Below are positions 59,699-64,000 of a stretch of DNA of 64,000 nt, piece by piece; position 1 is the stretch's first letter; the number at the start of each line of letters is the position of its first letter. The stretch spans positions 1 to 64,000 of the forward strand of contig NZ_BOPH01000085.1 of the NCBI RefSeq assembly GCF_016863655.1, in the 5' to 3' direction. Made by a program: the position numbers and the translations under genes. A model generated the notes under the pieces. That model made no database searches. It was not told where the DNA came from and worked only from the letters and a program-made list of their open reading frames with translations. This DNA comes from Virgisporangium ochraceum. Its GTDB lineage: Bacteria; Actinomycetota; Actinomycetes; Mycobacteriales; Micromonosporaceae.

Positions 59699-60763
59699 AT
59701 GGAGGCACTGACGGCCGCGGCCGGAACGCTCGGGAAACCGCTGACGATCGCGACGCGGCTGCGGGGCAGCGACCGCAGCACGGTCGTCCGGGCCACTGTG
59801 GACGGTGGGCCCGACACCGTCATCGTCAAGGCGCACCGGCCGGAGTACGCCGCCGACGGGCGGCGGGAGGCGGCCGCGCTGGCCGCCCTGCGCGGCCGCG
59901 GGCTGCCGGTGCCGGAGCTACTGGCCACTGTGGACGATCCGGCGCTCGTGGTGCTCGCCGACGCCGGCGACGGCCCGAACCTCGCCGACGCGCTGCTCGG
60001 CGACGACGCCGCCACGGCCACCGCACGCCTGCACGCGTGGGCCGACGCGCTGGCCGCCCTCCACGCCGCGGCGGTGTCCACTGTGGATGGTCCGCCCGCC
60101 GAGCTGGCGGACCACATGCCGGACCTGCTGGCCGACGCCGCCGACCGCCTCGTCACGCACCTGCCGGCGCTGGGCGTCACCCCGGCGGAGCCGGCCCTGG
60201 CCGACCTGCGTGCCGCCGCCGGACGGTTCACCACCCGGGTCGACGCGCTCACGCCGTCGGACGCGTGTCCCGACAACAACGTCATGACCCGCGACGGCAT
60301 GGTCCTGATCGACTTCGAGGAGGCGTGCGTCCGCCACGTCGCGTGGGACGCGGCGTACCTGCTGCTGCCCTGGCCGTCGTGCTGGTGCTCCTGGGGACTG
60401 CCCGACGGGGTCGCCCGGACCGCTCTGGGCCGGTGGCGGGAGACGCTGGCCCGCCACATCCCGGCGGTGGCCGGCACCGACTTCGACCGCGACCTCGACG
60501 TCGCGGTGGTCGCCTGGGCGGTCATGTCCAGCGCGTGGTTCCTCCGCGGAGCCCTCGACGAGGAGCACGAGCCGCCCGCCGGCACCCCTCCGCGTGGTCC
60601 GACCCGTCGCGCCGTCATCCGGCACCGCCTGCGCCTGGTGACGGCCCGCCGCGAGGTCTCACCCGCCCTGGCCGCCCTGGCCGACGAGATGCTGGCCGCC
60701 ACCGCCGACCGCTGGGGCGACCACCACCTCGCCGTCGCGCCCGCCTATCGCGGGACCCGCTGA
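59699..60763 (+). CDS. APH-like phosphotransferase family protein
   Basis: 354 residues. Lys in VIVKAHRPEY, catalytic loop SDACPDNNVMT (His of HxD replaced by Ser) and LIDFEEACVRH as metal site. Substrate unknown. The replaced His may lower activity. It carries three copies of the 13-mer palindrome (59791, 59923 and 60076, each with one mismatch). The end overlaps the possible reading frame of the convergent EndoU-like gene. Confidence 0.78.
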   Translation: MEALTAAAGTLGKPLTIATRLRGSDRSTVVRATVDGGPDTVIVKAHRPEYAADGRREAAALAALRGRGLPVPELLATVDDPALVVLADAGDGPNLADALLGDDAATATARLHAWADALAALHAAAVSTVDGPPAELADHMPDLLADAADRLVTHLPALGVTPAEPALADLRAAAGRFTTRVDALTPSDACPDNNVMTRDGMVLIDFEEACVRHVAWDAAYLLLPWPSCWCSWGLPDGVARTALGRWRETLARHIPAVAGTDFDRDLDVAVVAWAVMSSAWFLRGALDEEHEPPAGTPPRGPTRRAVIRHRLRLVTARREVSPALAALADEMLAATADRWGDHHLAVAPAYRGTR

Positions 60764-61169
60764 CCCGCGGCCCGCGCCCACCCGGCGGCACGCGGCGCAC
60801 ACCCGGGCCGCGCACGGGAAAGGCCGTCCACACCAGCCCGGCCGGGGTGACCACCACGCGCACCGTGACCCGTTCGACGGTGCCCTGAACCAGCCAGAAG
60901 TCGTTGTCCTGCAAGGCAAGCACGGTCTGCGGGCACCGCGCGACCCGCTCGACGGCGTCGATGACCAGGTCGTCGCTCCACCACGGTGGGAACTCGCTCT
61001 TGCCGGGCACGCCGGTCCCGGAGAGGTGCCCGCCTCCGCGGCCGTCACCGTCTCCGTCGAGGATGTGGATCCGCCGCGCCGGGATGACCGTGATGGTCGC
61101 CGGGTCGGGGGCGAGGGGATGGCAGAGCGGGAAGGCGATGATCGCGTCCCATGCCGAGCGGGGCCACAC
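60615..61169 (-). CDS. orphan EndoU-type nuclease domain, C-terminus uncertain
   Basis: The first 135 residues match the bacterial EndoU toxin domain: RRIHILDGDGDGRGGGHLSG with His35 and His48, GKSEFPPWWSDDLVIDAV with Lys57, and LVWTAFPVRGPGV at the end. EndoU domains are RNA-cutting toxins, usually at the C-terminus of large polymorphic or CDI toxins. Here no delivery part is present. Beyond about residue 140 the frame runs 149 bp antisense into the APH-like gene, so the true end probably was lost by a frameshift near 60780. Likely a broken toxin tip or a small intracellular nuclease. Confidence 0.65.
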   Translation of the reverse strand: MWPRSAWDAIIAFPLCHPLAPDPATITVIPARRIHILDGDGDGRGGGHLSGTGVPGKSEFPPWWSDDLVIDAVERVARCPQTVLALQDNDFWLVQGTVERVTVRVVVTPAGLVWTAFPVRGPGVRRVPPGGRGPRVSGSRDRRARRRGGGRPSGRRWRPASRRPGRPGRVRPRGGPSPGAGGAG

Positions 61170-61254
61170 GTGGCCGCCCTCCAGTCACCCCCCGCTCAGG
61201 GCGTCCGGCTGACCGGACGGCGCTCGCACGCACCCTACCAGCGGCCCCCCGAGG

Positions 61255-62613
61255 TCAGCTGCCTCCGCGTGGGTCGCTCACCGCGTCGGTGGTTCCGGCG
61301 GGGCCGGGACCCGGTAGGCCGAACCTCGCCAGCGCGACCGTCAGCTCCCGCACCCCTGGATGCGTCGCATGCCGGCCGACGTCGCGGCGCAGGTTGCGGA
61401 TGCGCTCGACCACGCGGGCCGAGTTCACCTGACCGGCGTGGCCGAGGAGCGCCTGCCCGACCTCGACGGCCTGCTCGGGCTCGTCGGCGATGAAGAGCGC
61501 GCTGCACAGGCCGATCTCGTTGAGAACGGTGCTGCGCAGCTTCTGCGGACCGAGGTCGGCGATCGCGTCGGTGGTCCAGCGCACCGCTCCCCTGGCGTGC
61601 GTGGCGTCGTGGCGGGCCATGTCGCGGTGGACGCGTCCGTACTGGGCCAGCAGCTCGCCCCGGTCGTAGAAGGCCATCCACGCCGGCTCGTCGGCCGGGT
61701 CGATGCGTTCGAACGCGTCGGTGGCGCTCGCCAGTCTCCGCGCGGCCGCGTCGTGGTCGCCGAGGTCGGCCAGCGAGGACGCCTCGAGCCCGTCGAGCAT
61801 CGCCGTGATCGCCGGCGTGCTGTGGGCGCCGAGGTGGTCGCGGGCCAGGCGCAGCGCGTCGACGGCGTCGCGGTTGTGCCGCAGGTACTGGAACTGCCGC
61901 GCCTGGCAGTACCGCACCCGCGCCACGAGCCGCAGGTCGCCGCCGGCCGCCGCGGTGCGCTCGGCCGCCAGCAGGTGCCGTTGCGCGTCGGCGTGCCGGC
62001 CCGCGTCGAACGCGGTCCAGCCGGCCAGTTGCCGGACCTCGGCCACCGCCGTGAGGAGCGGTTCGCGCACGGCGGCGACGTCGCCGTGGTTCAGCAGCGT
62101 GGTGACCACGTGAGCGAAGCGGTTCACGTCGCGGCGGATCGCACCTCCTCCGACCTCGTAGTCGAGCGACCTGTACAACGCGGTGACCGCCCTGATCCGC
62201 GCCACGTCGGCCGCACCGACGCGACGGGCCGCTGACGCCGGTCCCGTCGCCTTGGCCAGACCGGACGCGGCCGCGACGGCCGCGATGCCCATGAGCAGCG
62301 CGCCACGCCGCTCGATGCCCCTCTTCGGGCCGGACGTGCCGCCCTCGCCGCCGAGCCGGTGGAGACCGCGCTCCATGGCGACGATCTCGTCGTAGCGGCG
62401 GACCAGCTGGCCCTCGGCCCGCAGCAGTTCGTCACATCGCACCCAGAACCCCCTGGACACCCGTTGATGACCGCTCTCGGCGTTGGCCACCGTGCTGCGG
62501 CCGTACATCGTCATCGGTGCGAACGCGTGCTGCGTGAGGCCGGACGACCTGCGCAGGCACGCCAACTGACGCCCGAGCGACCGCCACGCGTCGTGGACCA
62601 CATCAGAAACCAC
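61255..62613 (-). CDS. XRE-family regulator with long TPR-like domain
   Basis: 452 residues. A helix-turn-helix at about 12-60 (LACLRRSSGLTQHAFAPMTM, then YGRSTVANAESGHQRV) and a helical repeat region at about 140-430. A hydrophobic stretch at about 105-122 (ALLMGIAAVAAASGLAKATG) looks like an internal helix or twin-arginine-like relic. This type is frequent in actinobacteria near conserved-operon and secondary-metabolism genes. A 24-bp palindrome lies just upstream and is the probable self-binding site. Confidence 0.87.
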   Translation of the reverse strand: MVSDVVHDAWRSLGRQLACLRRSSGLTQHAFAPMTMYGRSTVANAESGHQRVSRGFWVRCDELLRAEGQLVRRYDEIVAMERGLHRLGGEGGTSGPKRGIERRGALLMGIAAVAAASGLAKATGPASAARRVGAADVARIRAVTALYRSLDYEVGGGAIRRDVNRFAHVVTTLLNHGDVAAVREPLLTAVAEVRQLAGWTAFDAGRHADAQRHLLAAERTAAAGGDLRLVARVRYCQARQFQYLRHNRDAVDALRLARDHLGAHSTPAITAMLDGLEASSLADLGDHDAAARRLASATDAFERIDPADEPAWMAFYDRGELLAQYGRVHRDMARHDATHARGAVRWTTDAIADLGPQKLRSTVLNEIGLCSALFIADEPEQAVEVGQALLGHAGQVNSARVVERIRNLRRDVGRHATHPGVRELTVALARFGLPGPGPAGTTDAVSDPRGGS

Positions 62614-62638
62614 CGGTCCTCCTCGACCGACCGATCCC

Positions 62639-62662
62639 CTCGTCTATACGTTTATAGACGAG
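62639..62662. promoter_or_regulatory. perfect palindrome with 10-bp arms
   Basis: CTCGTCTATA and TATAGACGAG flank CGTT. It lies 26 bp upstream of the XRE-TPR start and 56 bp before the divergent dehydrogenase-like gene, placed to control both. Confidence 0.82.
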
Positions 62663-62717
62663 TGAGGACGTTTTGGGTAGCCGCGCCCTCTCGGAGGGGC
62701 CCCTATAACCTCGTGGG

Positions 62718-63926
62718 ATGAACGACCTCGTCGTCTACGGCGCCACCGGGTTCGTCGGTGCGCTGGTCGCGCGTCACCTGGCCGCCCACGCTCCCGCCGG
62801 TACCCGCATCGCGTTGGCCGGCCGCTCGGCCGCGAAGCTGGAGAAGACCCGGGCCGACCTCGGGGTCGACTGGCCGGTCGTCGTCGCCGACGCGGCGGAC
62901 GCCGACGCGATGGCCGCGATGGCCGCGGACGCGCGGGTGGTGGTCACGACGGTCGGGCCGTACGCGAAGTACGGCCGCGCGCTGGCGCACGCCTGCGCCG
63001 CGGCCGGCACCGACTACGTCGACCTGACCGGCGAGGTGCTGTTCGTCCGCGACAGCATCGACGCGAACCACGGGCTCGCGGCCGGCACCGGTGCCCGGAT
63101 CGTCCACTCGTGCGGTTTCGACTCGGTGCCGTCGGACCTCGGGGTGCACGTGCTGCACTCGCTGGTCCAGGAAAATGGTGACGGCGAGCTGACCGACACC
63201 ACCCTCGTGGTCACCAGCATCAAGGCCGGGGTGAGCGGCGGCACCATCGACTCGATGCGCCACCAGCTCGACGCGATGACGAAGGACAGGCGGCTGCGCC
63301 GCATCGCCGCCGGTCCCTACTCCTTGAGCCCCGACCGGGCCGCCGAGCCCGACCTCGGCCGCCAGAGCGACAGCGACACCATCCCCGCGAACGAGGTCGT
63401 GCCGGGCCTGAAGGGGCGCCTGGCCCCGTTCGTCATGGCGTCGTACAACACGCGGATCGTGCGTCGCAGCAACGCCCTGCGCGGCTGGGCGTACGGCCGC
63501 CGCTTCCGCTACCGCGAGGCGATGCGCGCCGACTGGCCGGGCCAGGCCCTCGCGACCAAGGTGGGCCTGGGCGCGCTGGTCGTCGGGATGGCGCTGCCAC
63601 CGACCAGGTTCGTGCTCGACCGGCTCCTCCCGAAGCCCGGTTCGGGACCGAGCGAGCGGGTCCAGCGCGAGGGCCACTTCACCGTGGACCTCTTCACGAC
63701 CACGACCACCGGCGCCCGCTACACCGCCCGGATGCGGGCGAAGGGCGATCCGGGCTACGCGGCCACCGCGGTCATGCTGGGCGAGTCGGCGCTCGCCCTT
63801 CTCCTGGACCGGGACGCGCTGCCCCGGGTCGCCGGCGGCGTCCTGACACCGGCGACCGCCATCGGCGACGCTCTGGTGGAGCGGCTGCGAGCCGCGGGGT
63901 TCGAGATCACGGCCCGCCGGATCTGA
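62718..63926 (+). CDS. saccharopine dehydrogenase-like / trans-acting enoyl reductase family protein
   Basis: 402 residues. N-terminal NAD(P) fold LVVYGATGFVGALVARHLA, then VVTTVGPYAKYGRALAHACA and YVDLTGEVLFVRDSIDANH. The family includes the enoyl reductase acting in phthiocerol lipid synthesis in mycobacteria, but most members have no assigned role. A hydrophobic helix at about 280-305 may attach it to membrane lipids. TATAAC at 62704-62709 puts the transcription start next to the ATG, so it is probably leaderless. Confidence 0.88.
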   Translation: MNDLVVYGATGFVGALVARHLAAHAPAGTRIALAGRSAAKLEKTRADLGVDWPVVVADAADADAMAAMAADARVVVTTVGPYAKYGRALAHACAAAGTDYVDLTGEVLFVRDSIDANHGLAAGTGARIVHSCGFDSVPSDLGVHVLHSLVQENGDGELTDTTLVVTSIKAGVSGGTIDSMRHQLDAMTKDRRLRRIAAGPYSLSPDRAAEPDLGRQSDSDTIPANEVVPGLKGRLAPFVMASYNTRIVRRSNALRGWAYGRRFRYREAMRADWPGQALATKVGLGALVVGMALPPTRFVLDRLLPKPGSGPSERVQREGHFTVDLFTTTTTGARYTARMRAKGDPGYAATAVMLGESALALLLDRDALPRVAGGVLTPATAIGDALVERLRAAGFEITARRI

Positions 63927-63938
63927 CCCGTCTTCGCC

Positions 63939-63989
63939 TTACGGCCTGGCCTTTGCCCTTCTTTACGGCCGGTTGCCTTCGTTACGGCT
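63939..63989. repeat. three spaced TTACGGC repeats at the window end
   Basis: TTACGGCC at 63939, TTACGGCC at 63963 and TTACGGCT at 63982, in pyrimidine-rich sequence after the last gene. Function unknown; the window ends here. Confidence 0.5.
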
Positions 63990-64000
63990 GGCGGCCGAGG

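Noticed and set aside
59699..60763. Aminoglycoside resistance kinase
   Set aside because: The catalytic His is replaced and the rest of the fold is only superfamily-level similar, so a drug-resistance call is not supported.

Overview
The window is very GC-rich DNA with strong G/C bias at third codon positions. It carries actinobacterial hallmarks: a Rip1-type site-2 protease, several ECF sigma factors paired with membrane proteins, a Ddn-like F420-type oxidoreductase, MocR, XRE and TetR regulators, CelR-type operators and many apparently leaderless starts. It looks like the chromosome of a filamentous, plant-biomass-degrading actinomycete, perhaps of the Pseudonocardiales; the order is an inference. 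No rRNA, tRNA, CRISPR array, complete transposon or prophage was seen, and bases 1-186 hold nothing I can call.

Layout. 0.2-2.0 kb: Rip1 protease and a broken Hsp70-like gene. 2.5-13.9 kb: secreted plant-polymer enzymes (GH48 cellobiohydrolase, pectinesterase, CE15 glucuronoyl esterase with CBM2), interspersed with an Acg-type nitroreductase, a divergent aminotransferase/XRE-cupin pair and a decayed response regulator. The GH48 and CE15 genes carry CelR/CebR boxes, and the pectinesterase has a related LacI-type palindrome. 13.9-23.2 kb: an ECF sigma factor with a membrane propeller-like partner, a secreted alpha/beta hydrolase, xthA and several single-gene enzymes. 23.2-33.2 kb: an acyltransferase fused to an NPCBM domain, a Gfo/Idh/MocA oxidoreductase behind a perfect LacI-type palindrome, a cupin, a methyltransferase, a TetR pair with twin operators, and a sugar-binding lipoprotein coupled to a FucP-type permease. 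33.4-36.8 kb: XRE/methionine aminopeptidase and EamA/MocR divergent pairs. 36.9-43.1 kb: two more ECF modules around a large LuxR-family ATPase regulator. 43.3-49.3 kb: a membrane protein, a flavin monooxygenase/LysR/SDR operon and an ABC exporter. 49.3-57.5 kb: GH51 arabinofuranosidase, a serine hydrolase, a HelD-like helicase divergent from TetR, an APH-like kinase, gene remnants and a PIG-L protein. 57.5-64 kb: SDR/MerR pair, HEAT-repeat protein, a second APH-like kinase, an orphan EndoU nuclease domain, an XRE-TPR regulator and a saccharopine-dehydrogenase-like protein.

How it works together. The clearest shared circuit is biomass degradation. LacI-family operators with an AGCGCT core sit before four carbohydrate genes, yet no LacI regulator lies in the window, so control would act in trans. 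Most other genes form small self-contained pairs in which a regulator is divergent from, or coupled to, one enzyme, with palindromic operators in very short gaps.

The least explained features are a 13-bp intragenic palindrome, GTCCAC-W-GTGGAC, recurring inside unrelated genes in different reading frames; short tandem repeats of 12-18 bp inside several genes; and a notable density of partial, frameshifted genes.
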